The translations under genes and the position numbers were made by a program. This document shows, in pieces, positions 26,976-37,929 of a stretch of DNA of 64,000 nt (position 1 is the stretch's first letter; the number at the start of each line of letters is the position of its first letter). The notes under the pieces were generated by a model that searched no databases, was not told the origin of the DNA, and saw only the letters and a list, made by a program, of their open reading frames with translations. Source of the DNA: Glutinoglossum americanum (lineage: Eukaryota > Ascomycota > Geoglossomycetes > Geoglossales > Geoglossaceae); the NCBI GenBank assembly GCA_020080175.1, contig JAGHQL010000004.1, positions 1-64,000 on the forward strand, in the 5' to 3' direction.

Positions 26976-29900
26976 ATGGACAGAGAGAACATGACGAACG
27001 CGAACCGCTCCCTTCGCCGGAAGACTAGGGCGTCGTATGGGGTTAAGAAAGAGACAGATGAATCCCCTCCCTCGTCATCGGCATCGGCATTTTCTGCCTC
27101 CCAGAAGATTACTACAAAGCACGAAGACAGTGAGTGTGACAGCATCACAGTCGATAACACCCCCGCCATACCTACCAAGAGAGTTTCTAGCGCGGGCTAC
27201 TCCCTTCGGCCGCTGGCAGACCTGCACCTATCCCTCAGCGCCCTAGAAAATGCTGACAAGCCTAGAGCGATGTCTCGAAAACCGAAGAGGGAGGCTCTAA
27301 AGAGAGAGGTCATAAAGAGGGAGGCCCTAAAGACAGAGCCAGGGGTCGTGGTCGCACCCGACGCAGCAAACCCCCAAACTCATATAAAGAGCGAGAGAGA
27401 AGAAATTCGTCATGTCATCGCAACGCAAACGGCGGTAAAGAGATACCAGTTTTTTATTGCTAAGAGAGACTATTTTCTACCTCTCCTCCCCGGGAGGAAC
27501 TTTATTCATAAGCTTATCCAGAAGGCTCGGGTGGGCCCTTTAGCAAGACTGTCTGCAAGAGCCAGCAACATGGATACAGCTGGAGAGATAAAGAACGAGA
27601 CTGCGACCATCGACGTCGAGATATCGCCGTACCAGGTTCTCAAGGAACAGCCAGCAGGGTAAGTCATCTGAAAGTTTCACTCTACCTGTATATTGTCACT
27701 TCCTAATAAGGTAACAGTATTACTGCAACTATGAAACCATATCAACTGCTGGGCCTCTCGTTTCTAGTGTGGCTCCATAACAACGGCATCTCGGGTATCC
27801 TCGGAGACGAGATGGGGCTAGGGAAGACCTTACAGACTCTATCTCTTTTTCAGTACCTGAAAGAACACCCAGGGGATACTGCCCCTGGAGGTCAGTGCCG
27901 CCCGTTCCTTGTCGTCTGTCCCTTAAGTGTCCTCAGCTCTTGGATGGCCGAGACGCGGAAATGGACACCAGGCCTTAAGGTTCTCCGGTTCCATGGACCA
28001 GTCGCCGAGAGAAATAGATTGAAGAAAATTGCAGAAGGGAGGCAAGACTTGTACGGCCACGAGGCCCAACGACATAAAGGGAAGCAAAAGGAATACCGCA
28101 ATGCTAGTGGCGGGTTAATTGTCAAGCTTGAATCAGACTCCGAGGACGATGAAGTTGAGGAAACCCCTATCGACTTACTGATCACAACCTACGAGACGTT
28201 TCAAATAGAGCAAAATTGGTTCAAGAGAGCTTTTGTGTGGAGATATGTTGTACTTGATGAAGGCCATAAAATAAAAAATGACCTAAGCCAGGTTTCCAGA
28301 TCTCTTCAGGGTCTGGGTGCTGAGTATCGCCTAATCTTAACAGGGTATGTGCTCTCCTATAGAGATAGGTGGTCTTTGCTTGCACTGGCTCATTTTAGAC
28401 CCTAGGACCCCTCTGCAGAATAATCTTACAGAACTATGGGCTTTGCTGCACTTTTTGTACCCAGAAGTTTTTGCCGACAACACGAGCGGATCTTTCTCCG
28501 AGGCTTTTAATTTGACGCTTGGAAAGTATGAAAGTAGCTTTGTTGATGCGAGTCGACACCTGCTAGAACTCATCATGCTCCGCCGCATGAAGGACAGTCC
28601 CGGGGTGAATCTTGGGCTTCCCCCGAAGACCGATGTTTTGCTTTTCGTGCCTTTGACACCTATGCAGAGGTTTTGGTATACTCGGCTTATCACCCGCGTC
28701 GATCAGGGACTCTTGGAGGAATTGTTCCAGGGTGCAAAACAGAAAGAAAAGATGTCTAGGGCTCAAGAGAAGGCGCAGCATAAGGCTTTAGACAAATTTG
28801 GGGCTCCAGAATTTGACCAGAAGGATGACGGAATCAAAATTACGGGTGATGGCTGGGAGGAGAGCAAGTTGATCATGGCAAAGGCCATCGAGCAAGAGCA
28901 GGAAGGGGAACATAATTTGTCTGCGTGGCGCAAACTAATGAACCTACTAATGCAGCTAAGAAAGGTATGCATCATTTCTACATGAATTCCAGCGTCAATA
29001 CTGATTGTAACAGTGCTGCAATCACCCATATCTTCTGCCAGGAGCAGAGCCGAACCCGTACATTAATGGAGATCACGTTATCCAGGCTTCTGCAAAGTTT
29101 ATCGTACTGGGCAAGCTTGTCGACGAGCTCGTCGTTAAACAGAAGAAAAAGATATTGATATTTTCGGGTTTCACTAGAATGCTCGATTGTTGCGAGGACC
29201 TTTTGTCTCTGAAAGGAGGTGATGGGGAACTCTTCCGCTATTCAAGACTGGATGGAGGAACACCGAGGGCACGGCGCAATTTAGCTATTCGCCTCTTCAA
29301 TAACGAAGACTCGGAAGTTAAAGTCATGCTCATTTCTACTAGGGCAGGGGGTTTGGGTGTTAACCTTGCGGCAGCATCTGACGTGGTCATGATTGACCAA
29401 GACTGGAATCCCCAGGTGATGATTCAGGCGGAGGCTCGGGCTCACCGAATCGGCCAGACCAAGCCGGTCACGGTTTATAAACTATGCACCCAAGGCACTG
29501 TGGAGGAGCAGATGATGGGACGAATCCAAAAAAAGCTCTTTTTGTCTGCAAAGGTGACCGAGTCCATGCGAGACATTCACGCGAGTGACGGAAAGAAACC
29601 AGGGAGGGGCCGACCAAGTGCGGATGCAGCAGATGACGGTATGCCTCAACTCAGCCAGGGCCAACTCATGTCTCTTATTCGGCGAGGCGCACAAACTTTG
29701 AGTCGCCCTGAGGTTGACGTTACAGAGATGCTAAACTGGGACTGGCCAACAATTCTAGAGAAGTGCAAAGACAATCCAGCGGGCAGCATTGACTCCGAAC
29801 AGGCAACAGGAAACCTAGAAGTTGGTGAAGAAGAAGAGAGGAAATGGCTCACAGAGATGGAAAAAGTAGAATCGTATGTGTTCAATGGAAAGAGGTATCA

Positions 29901-30794
29901 GAAAGGTCAGCCACAGGAGAGCATTCAGCAAGAGTGGGACCGACAGGAGCGAAGAAAGGGCAAGAATACGACTGTCATGGTTGACGGTTTTGCGGTCAGT
30001 AAGGAGAGCATGTCATGCAAGGATTGGGAGGCGGTCCCAACGCTTGCAGGCAGAGACCCTCGACTAGCCGATGTCAAGCGTCCTAAGAAAGCCGCCATTG
30101 AAAACCAGGATGTAAGTTCTGCCACTATAGGTACTATGTCACCCTTATCTAGCTTTCACTAATTTTATCGCAGTACTGCCAGGTCTGCATGGATGGTGGC
30201 GAGATCATCTGTTGCAGTGGATGTCCCCGTTCATACCACTTCGAGTGTCTGGACGAAACCTTTGAAATGGCCGCCAGGTCAAACAAGTTGTCCATCTTCT
30301 ACTGTCCGCAACATCAGTGCTATGACTGCGAGCAGAAAACCTCAAACGCTGGTGGCATGATACTCCGTTGTCGTTGGTGCGAACGTGGGTATTGCGAAGA
30401 CTGCATCGAATGGGACAAGACAACATTGATCGGAGATTCTCTGATCGAGTACGAACTCCTAGGTTTTCCGCCAGTTGAACAGGCTTACTATGTTGTGTGT
30501 CCTGGTTGCACCGACCATCACTTGGAAGATGAGCACGCTCGGGAGTACTGCGAGGACATGCGCCGCACCTTCGAGAATCTATACCGAGAATTCCAGGAGG
30601 ATCTCAGTGTACCATCACTAGATCTGACGGAAGTGACGACGGTTGAGTCCTCGGTGGTGAACACACCTCATGCTGAAATCATTGACTTAACCGGACCGCA
30701 CCAGATTAGCCCCGCAAAAAGAAAGAATGCCGACGAAGCAGGTGCCAGGGTAACAAAGCAGCGGCGGGTCACCATTGATTGGAATGCCATGTAG
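26976..30794 (+). CDS. SNF2-family chromatin remodeller with C-terminal PHD finger
   Basis: A DNA-dependent ATPase of the SNF2 superfamily, nuclear. Exons are 26976-27658, 27718-28344, 28406-28964, 29014-30111 and 30174-30794 (1195 residues). A basic, Ser-rich N-terminus (about 1-225) precedes the motor. Motif I is GDEMGLGKT (about 257-265), motif II is LDEGH (about 407, DEGH rather than DEAH), LTGTPLQNN reads across an intron, LRKCCNHPYL across the next, then STRAGGLGVNL and motif VI AEARAHRIGQ. A Cys-rich C-terminal region starts near 990 with CQVCMDGGEIICCSGCPRSYHFEC, a PHD finger, and a second Cys set (CPQHQCYDCEQ, CRWCERGYCEDC), giving an extended or ADD-like arrangement. I see no obvious HAND-SANT-SLIDE or bromodomain. 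Closest in feel to ISWI/ALC1/Mi-2-type ATPases; the subfamily is unsure. Head-to-head with Clr2. Confidence 0.9.
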
Positions 30795-33191
30795 ATTAGT
30801 CATTTTACGGCCTCGAAGCACTACATCCACATCAAAGGGTTTAGCATTACCTACTGGCGGTTTTCTACCCCTTCAAGTCGCTTTCAGCGATCTTGTCATT
30901 TGGTTGCAAATTTTTATGATGCCATGGAGACCCAAGGCGCCAGCTTCGGGCAGGTTTCTGTTCAGCAGACTGGAAACGTATGTTCATTGTTGATTCGGAA
31001 ACCGCTGTATCCTGTTTGTTACCAATAGCTATATTCGACTCCTAGATTCAAATAAATAGGGTGGCATTCTTGACTGCAACTATATACCTGTGAAGCATTC
31101 AGTTATGCGGTTACCCGTTTAGGAGGATCACATCAACACCCTAAATTTACCTAGGATACCCAAGAACCTTTGTTTCTTCACCCCCTGCTTAGTACATGTT
31201 CATGGTTCTGCGTTAAAAGTCTAAAATCAAAAATAGAGAAAACAGCGCTCCTTATTGAACAATTAGATTCCCCCTGAAGCTATCCATTTCCAGTCCGCTA
31301 CTACTCTCCACCGTTAGCCCTACTACCATTCTCGTCCGCTGAATTACTGTCATTATCGCCGTTCTGCTTCCCTTTTTCGCATACGATGTGCCTGTCTGGA
31401 AAGGAGGGTACGCCGAAGCCATTAGTGGCCTGACATCCCCGTCACCCTCTGCACTTGATCAACCTGGAGAATAGAAACTCCCGCTGTTCTGTATAGGGTC
31501 CCTCCTAAGCATTCAACTTAAGTTAGGTTGCGGTTATGGGGTCCCCCGGAAGTGTATGGTGCCAACGTTGTGATTCGAAGTGGTCCAAAAGGCATTGGGG
31601 GATACATTTACTTCCCGGCTCACAGGCCTTGTCTCCCGACAAGTCGGACATAGAGACACGCCTCCAATTTCCTTTACCGAGCTGGGTAGCGAATTGAGGA
31701 GCACCAGCTAGCCAGATTGGCGGCTAGAGTATTATCTTCAGGTAGGCCGGGTTAGCACCAGAGTCCCCACTCCGGATCAGACGAGACTACCACTACACTT
31801 AAGAGTAGCCTACATCACCGACCGATAGCCATGCCAACCAAAGTCCGTCGCATGCGTCAAGAGCGCAAAGACCATTAAGAAATACCGCCAGGATAAGAGA
31901 GAAGAGAGGAAAAGGGTGTGAGGATTTAGAAGAATGCTTAGCCATTGGCAGTCCGGAGTTTGGAAGTTCGACTTCAATAAGCAGATCCTTTGGGATTGCC
32001 ACCCGGACAACCGTGGGGACCGATAAGAAGACTCGCCAGATGACGGAAATTGTGATTGAACTAGCCTAGATAGTAGGGCCATCGAGGAGGACTGGCTAAA
32101 GAGCGACGGCCCGAAACTTCCTTTCAACTGGAAGCCAGCTTCAATTCCCGCCACCGCTGCTACACTTTGTACCTGCCGTTCTCCTCCGGGCATGCATTAA
32201 TAGTCCATCAGGATGTTCACATTTGATCGCGCAGATCCTATGAGTGATCCGAGTAAATTCAGTCCACGCGGTCCTGCTTGTCTTTTTATCCCCTTCCTCT
32301 TTCCTCTTTTCGTCCTTACTCCTACCAATCGGTGTCCATAGCTACGGGGGCCCCTCCTGAACATATGCGCAATGATGCGACGGTGGTTCTCGGATGGACA
32401 CCCTTGACTATCAGGATCGCTCTCCAGCATGCGCGACTTTATGATGCCGGTAACATGTTGACCTGTGTGGTATCCTGGCTACAATTAGTTTCTAGATAGC
32501 CGTAGATCCTGAGAGAGAGGGTTTAGCAAATTTCCTTGATAGCTTGGTTGATGGAGACGATGAGGGCTTACTGTTACGAACAATTTGGAGAGTGTAAGGA
32601 ATATGCCCACTAGCTTTCTTGGGAGCAACAAGGCCATGCATAACGGCAAAGTCTAATAGCTATCCAAGCCGCTGAAACTACCCGAACCTTAATGGAGTTA
32701 GACCTCCCGCTTCTAGCGGCCCTGAGGACAAATAGCCTTCTAGATTGCTATTTTCCTGTAGAGGGGGATGAGTCGATTCATATGGCCATCAAGAGCCTAT
32801 CGAATGTTGCGAAATCACTGGGGACAACGATTTAACACGGAAACCTCCTATCTCGATGTTAGTGCCCTGTGCTCCGCTATGGTGAGTGGAAGAGCCTTCA
32901 AAAACGGCGCCAGATCTAGTACTTTATATATGTGTAACCAGTTCACAGTTTATATACCCAAGCAAACATAGACTGGTAGGCCACCCCGCGTTCATATTCT
33001 TTTTTCCCAGGACACGACACAATCACTCCCTCCAGAGGAAACAAGGACCAGTATCACGTGCAGTTCATAATTTCCATTGCAGGCTGAGCGGCTTGCAAAC
33101 AGCCGGATCATCACCGGCGATAACTGCGTGCCCCCGGTACATATCCCAACTCCGAAACCAAATTAGTATAAATAAGCCACATCATTCCCGC
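30795..33191. other. 2.4-kb intergenic interval without a supported gene
   Basis: Contains the 3' UTR of the SNF2-PHD gene and the promoter of the SDR gene. Short overlapping frames at 31799-32430 on the minus strand and 32278-32971 on the plus strand show no domain, no splice logic and no family resemblance. A TATAAATA sequence lies at 33167-33174, only about 18 bp before the upstream SDR start codon. Confidence 0.5.
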
Positions 33192-34338
33192 ATGAGCTCT
33201 CTCCGTGCTCTAATCCATCCCTTTCGAACCTTTACCAACCTTTCACTATTACCCACCAACTCCCTCCGTACAATGTCTTCAGCAATGGGAAAGCGCCTCG
33301 AAGGCAAGACCATCGTTGTCACAGGTGCATCGTCCGGCATTGGGCGGAGTACGGCGATGGAATTTGCGAGGACTTCTCCGAAGAATCTTAAGTTAGTCCT
33401 GGCGGCTCGCAGAATTGAAATATTGAAACAGGTGGCCAAGGACATTGAGAAGGAGGTTGGTGATGGGGTCAAGGTCTTGCCATTTAAACTAGATGTTAGC
33501 AGCTCCGAGGAAGTGAGAGGATTTGTGAACGCCTTGCCAGTGGAATTTAGGGATATTGATATTTTGGTAAACAACGCGTAAGTATTAGCTAGAATCATAT
33601 TTTGTTTGTATCCATACAGGATATATACCAAACCGAATCTTATAATTTGGGAGGGCTAATCCGTGCTTCTATCTTAGCGGTCTTGTGAAGGGTCTTGCGA
33701 AAGCCCCAGAGATTGCTGAGGAAGATATTAATATCATGTTCGCAACGAATGTCACTGGATTGATAAATATGACGCAAGCCATCCTCCCCATCTTCAAGAG
33801 ACGGGACGAGGGAGGGCGAGGCGACATTATCAATATTGGAAGCGTTGCCGCGCGGGAACCATATGCCGGTGGTAGCATATATTGCGCTACGAAGACTGCA
33901 GTAAGGACCTTTACGGATGCGCTTCGCCGGGAGTTGGTTGCCACCCGGATTCGGGTCATTGAGATAGACCCCGGGCAGGTTGAGACGGTAGGACAGTGCC
34001 CCGCTGAAAGGGGGCATATACACTGACAACCCTTATGGAAGGAGTTTTCCATAGTCAGATATTATGGCGACAAGGAGAAGGCAGATGCAGTATATGCGTG
34101 AGTGGTCGACCCCCAATCCTGCCCAACTGCGTCCCCAGGAGATGCAGTAATCCCACATGGTAGACTTAACCCCTCTAACAAGTGAGACTATCCTAGTCAC
34201 TGTGAACCGCTGACCCCCGACGATATCGCTGAGGTGATAGTTTTCACTGCTGGTAGGAGGGAAAACGTCGTGGTGGCAGATACATTAATCTTTCCAAGTC
34301 ATCAGGCTGCCGCCACCGTGCTACATAAAAAGACGTAA
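33192..34338 (+). CDS. Short-chain dehydrogenase/reductase (YdfG/YMR226C-like)
   Basis: NAD(P)-dependent classical SDR; the pattern fits serine/3-hydroxy-acid dehydrogenases of the YMR226C/YdfG type, but the substrate is inferred from similarity only. Exons are 33192-33577, 33678-33987, 34042-34097 and 34197-34338 (297 residues). The cofactor motif TGASSGIG begins at about residue 44, NNA is at about 127-129 at the first junction, and the catalytic triad reads Ser184, Tyr197 and Lys201 in YCATK. The C-terminus has CEPLTPDDIAEVIVF, typical of this subfamily, assembled over two small introns. The first 27 residues (Arg/Leu/Ser-rich) look like a mitochondrial presequence. An internal Met at 33276 would give a cytosolic form, and the upstream TATA-like element favours that start. 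Confidence 0.9.
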
Positions 34339-34607
34339 AGCATGTCTGTTATTGAAACGTGAATCCAACTACATCAGAAGATTCGAATCACGTAGACAAC
34401 GACAAAATGACCGAATCGTAAACTATATTGGCGTAAATTTAGGCTATCTTGAACACCTCCCTTCTCGTAGTAAATTATATAGAGTAGCTGGATCGTCCCG
34501 GGCATTTAGAATTATAGAAAAGGTCCATTAGGAACTCTTGGGGAAAGATATTTGGAGAAAAAAAATTTTTTGGTTCAGAATTTTGGCTTTTTCAGGCTAA
34601 CCGTCTT

Positions 34608-34672
34608 CGGCCCCGCTGCGATTTGAACAATCAACGCCTACTTGTTCATAAATAAGCGCGCTCTTCGGTTAA
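34608..34672 (-). pseudogene. Degenerate tRNA-like fragment
   Basis: On the minus strand a D-arm-like string (GAAGAGCGCGC) is followed by an imperfect anticodon-arm hairpin and a B-box-like GTTCAAATC, ending in GCGGGGC as a possible 3' acceptor half. The T stem does not pair and no 5' acceptor half is present, so this cannot be a working tRNA. The identity is unclear (Met- or Ile-like). Confidence 0.35.
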
Positions 34673-34733
34673 GGTTGTGTAGTGTAGGTTGGTGTCTCCG
34701 AAAGAAACTCGAACACTATGTGATTAATACTAA

Positions 34734-34822
34734 TCCCAATTTGTGCAGTGGTTATCACTCCGGATTTTGATTCTTATCTTTCAAATATTCCGGCAACCCC
34801 GGTTCGAGCCCGGGCACGACCT
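34734..34822 (+). pseudogene. tRNA-Gln(UUG)-like sequence lacking a pairing 5' acceptor
   Basis: From 34743 the sequence follows tRNA-Gln closely: D arm GTGCAGTGGTTATCAC, anticodon stem CCGGA/TCCGG with loop starting TTTTGAT (anticodon TTG) and an apparent intron of about 14 nt, T arm CCCGG-TTCGAGC-CCGGG, and a 3' acceptor half CACGACC with a following T. The seven bases where the 5' acceptor half should lie do not pair with it. A related 5'-half-like string GGTTGTGTAGTGTAGG sits about 70 bp upstream at 34673-34688. It is probably a tRNA relic. Confidence 0.5.
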
Positions 34823-35169
34823 AAAATCTTTCAAAAATTTTTTTAATTTTCCAATTTTAAAAATCGTGCTCTAGTTAATAATAATCGCCTTGAGGGGGTG
34901 GGTGGATGATTATTGCATTCGGTCCAGTTCTCGATCAAACACCTTTGCCTCGATGAGTATTCCAGGCGGGGTATCTGATTCTCCAGAGAAAACCTTCGGT
35001 ACTAAGAGTGTTGATGCTATTCTAACACAGGCATGGAGTGTCGAGTCCGGATAGGTTCACCAAATCATCGATCTTAAGTACGAAACTCCTCTAAACGCCC
35101 TCTCCGATTTCTGGTTTACCGCTTTGCTAGTAGAAGCCTTTAACAGTGGCAATATCCTCCCGAACGGGG

Positions 35170-35818
35170 TCAAGCTTCGCCGCCGAGCTTTGCTTCAATC
35201 TCTTCCAGATCTTCCTTGGAGTCAATCTCGATGACCCTTCCCACCTCCGCCGTATTTCTCATGAGCTCCTTCGCTCCAGCATATACCATGCGCATTTCAG
35301 CGTTGCATGTCACAGGCAGGTAGTAGAGAAGCACGTATGGTACCGAAAGTCGGCCAGATGGCTGTATATTAAACCGAATCGTTAGGCCGCTGAGCATCTC
35401 GATGGAAGAAAGCAAAGGGCACGTACAAGAGTCAGAGGGTAACTCAATAGAATGTATCGTGGAGAGTGGTCTGGTAAATCATCTGCTAAGGCTTGCATAT
35501 CGCTGTAGACCTCATCGTCGGCGGGCGCAATCTCGAGCGACTGCTTGTTGATCTGGTCTGGGGTTCATCAGCCCTGCGCCTGCAGTAGCCCGTCGAACGC
35601 GCTAGGAGATCCTCTCAGGTGCGCGTTCCGACGGTAGGTGCATTAGGACATACAGACGATTGCTTGCGGATCGCTCGCCCTGGAAGTGCCTAGCCGGAAC
35701 TTGCGCAGCTTATCCTTAGTTTCCTGTGAGAACGTGTAGAGTCTAGCCTCGGAAGCCTTATGTTAAAATTCGTGTTAGTAAGGTTATAGGGGAGACTAGA
35801 GCATGAATAACCCACCAT
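35170..35818 (-). CDS. gmf1: Glia maturation factor (ADF-H domain)
   Basis: A small ADF/cofilin-homology protein that binds the Arp2/3 complex and promotes debranching of actin filaments, acting at cortical actin patches. Exons are 35818-35816, 35756-35654, 35557-35427 and 35361-35170 (142 residues, the normal GMF length). The first coding exon contains only the ATG. Exon 2 gives ASEARLYTFSQETKDKLRKF, exon 3 gives LEIAPADDEVYSDMQAL and SPRYILLSYPL, and exon 4 gives LSVPYVLLYYLPVTCNAEMR and YAGAKELMRN, all classic GMF segments. Introns of 57, 96 and 65 nt have canonical ends. It is divergent from the molybdopterin-binding protein gene, with 176 bp between start codons. Confidence 0.93.
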
Positions 35819-35994
35819 GGCGGTCTTAAGTTATTTAGGTTATCTTATTTAAATTGATGAGAATTGTCTGTGGCCAGAGTAGTGCTGATGCGGGGCGTCA
35901 AGAAGACCAAGCCTTGCGGTGCTGCTTAGCTAGACAACTAGTAGTTTTTGCTAGGATGACGCCACAATGAGCACCACACACATACTTAGACCTC
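35819..35994. promoter_or_regulatory. Short bidirectional promoter, GMF / molybdopterin-binding protein
   Basis: A spacer of 176 bp between divergent start codons. Both genes must take their core promoters from here or from each other's leaders. Confidence 0.5.
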
Positions 35995-37099
35995 ATGTTC
36001 TCCAGGCTGTCTCGACACTTGTCACGCCCATTTCCTAACTACGCACACAACTCTACCATAGTAGTGCCCAGGTCACAACTCGCCAACACCGCCATGGCAT
36101 CACTGGTGACAGTGGAAGAGCGAGGGACTAGGCAGATTCATACAGCTGGGGCAATCATAATTGGAGACGAAGTTTTGAGCGGCAAGGTACGGGCTCACCA
36201 CTAGGTCATGCGACTGGCGAAACTGAGTACTATTCCCAAAGACGGTAGACACAAACTCTGCGTACTTTGCCAGATGGTGTTTCTCCCTAGGAATAAATCT
36301 CAAACGAATAGAAGTGATCGCCGACGATGAAAGCGAAATTATAGAGGCATCGAGGCGTATGAGTGAGAATTACGACTTCGTCGTGACAAGTGGTGGTATT
36401 GGACCGACGTCGGTACTCATGCCCTAGGGTGTACACCCAAAGAGAGTCTGCCTAATGCTAATGTGCCGCGGGCTATTCAGACACGACGATATAACGTACT
36501 CTTCTATAGCCAAAGCCTTCGGCCTAGAGCTCACACTCCATGAAGAATCACTCGCTAGGATGAAGAGACTGTCCGTTCCCCACCGTTCCCAACCAAACTT
36601 CTCGTGGGACACTCCATCACCCTCTCTCACAGCAAAGCTACGTATGGTACATCTACCTATCGACACCACCCGGTGTGAGGAGGGCCAGATCCTGTTTGTC
36701 GACGATAAGCTATGGGTGCCAATCGTTGTAATCAACGGCAATGTCCACATTTTGCCAGGAATACCACAGCTTTTCGAGCAGCTATTACAAGGCCTAAAGC
36801 CCGTGCTTCTGCCACGACTCGCCGATCCAGATGGTAGGGGCACACACATGATACTGTTTTCAACGCCATTGGGAGAGAGCGTGGTTGCCCCATACCTTAC
36901 CGAATTAGCAGCAAAGGTGGAGTCGAAGGGGATCAAAGTAGGCAGCTACCCGCGGTGGGGAAAGAAAACGAATACGGTGACTCTTGTTGGGAAGGATGGC
37001 GACTATATGGAAAGCTTGGTTTCCGAGATAGAAAAGAGCGTACAGGGTCTGCGGATAAAGGCCGAAGGAGAAGATGACAGCGACAATGGAGAGGCGTAG
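35995..37099 (+). CDS. Molybdopterin-binding-fold protein (FAD synthase N-domain / CinA-like)
   Basis: A MoCF_biosynth-fold protein like the N-terminal domain of animal FAD synthase and bacterial CinA; such domains can hydrolyse nucleotide pyrophosphates, but its substrate is not known from sequence. Exons are 35995-36186, 36242-36408 and 36481-37099 (325 residues). HTAGAIIIGDEVLSGK starts near 49, VDTNSAYFARWCFSLGINLK near 66, VVTSGGIGPTHDDITY at the second junction (about 113-128) and HILPGIPQLFEQLL near 221. The last segment contains TVTLVGKDGDYMESLVSEI. The first 30 or so residues are Arg/Ser-rich and suggest mitochondrial import; an alternative Met (MASLVTVEERG) lies at 36094. The second intron has an unusual GTCGGT donor. 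Confidence 0.88.
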
Positions 37100-37929
37100 A
37101 TATAATTGAATTGTGGACCCAAAGGGATGACGACGTTATCGATGCGGGGGCAGGGTAAGTGTTAGACTCGAACTGCCTTGTCTATGATAGTGAGAGTATG
37201 TAGAGAAGAGAATAGAACCACTTAAACGAGTAGTTGGTCCTTGATGAAACTGCAAAATTCCTGCTGGCGGAAGTTGCTTAAAAGTTGAGTTTTCATCGTG
37301 ACCACACCATTCCATCAAATAGGCATCGTCCAAGCTGCTAAGTTGATTGTCTAATTTGGAAGGTTCCTTTGTTCCATCGAGGGATTCCTATTCGTCTGGC
37401 TCGAAATCAGCCTCTCAAGGCCTGGGAAATCCCTCTACACAGCAAGGATCCTTCGCGTTCGAGTGCGCCTTGTCCAGCATTCTTTAGCACTCAAGGGCGT
37501 TGACGAACCACGCCAACTTCTGCACCCAGAGCGCGCTGATTGGCTGTCGTCCCCCATTTTCTGTGGCGGGTGCTCCTCCAGTCGGCTTTGTGTCTAGCGC
37601 CAGGGTTTCCCCCTCGTCCATCCCCCATTTTCCCATTGAGAGAAGGCGCTCGCAGAAGCTTAATTGAACCTGCATCAATCTTCAGTCACAATACTAATCA
37701 TCGCCCTTCAACGCTGGACAGTTCCTGACTTCGCCTTCCGCGACAGAAGTATTTCTAGTTGTGGACCCTGAAACCTCATCTCATAGTAAGCTTTGTTCTC
37801 TAAGCCGCGTTCCCCTGTACATTTCTGGGATCTGCCGAACATCACGCCTAACTAAAAGATTCATCTAGGCTTTTAATCACTCGACACCACCACAACAGGT
37901 CTTCAGATATTTCGCGATACTCTGCCGCA
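37100..37929. promoter_or_regulatory. Ras upstream region
   Basis: An 830-bp region between the molybdopterin-binding protein stop codon and the Ras start. It presumably contains the Ras promoter and 5' leader. A CTAAC-AG pattern near 37850-37920 leaves room for a leader intron, but I cannot prove one. No gene is seen. Confidence 0.45.

Larger units (their letters stand above)
34339..35169. other. AT-rich spacer between converging SDR and GMF genes
   Basis: An 831-bp spacer between two 3' ends. The centre (about 34550-34900) is AT-rich and carries degenerate tRNA-like pieces, listed separately. No protein-coding gene is seen. Confidence 0.5.

Noticed and set aside
31799-32430. Overlapping minus-strand frames downstream of the SNF2-PHD gene
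   Set aside because: No family resemblance, no exon logic, and neighbouring frames give equally plausible strings.
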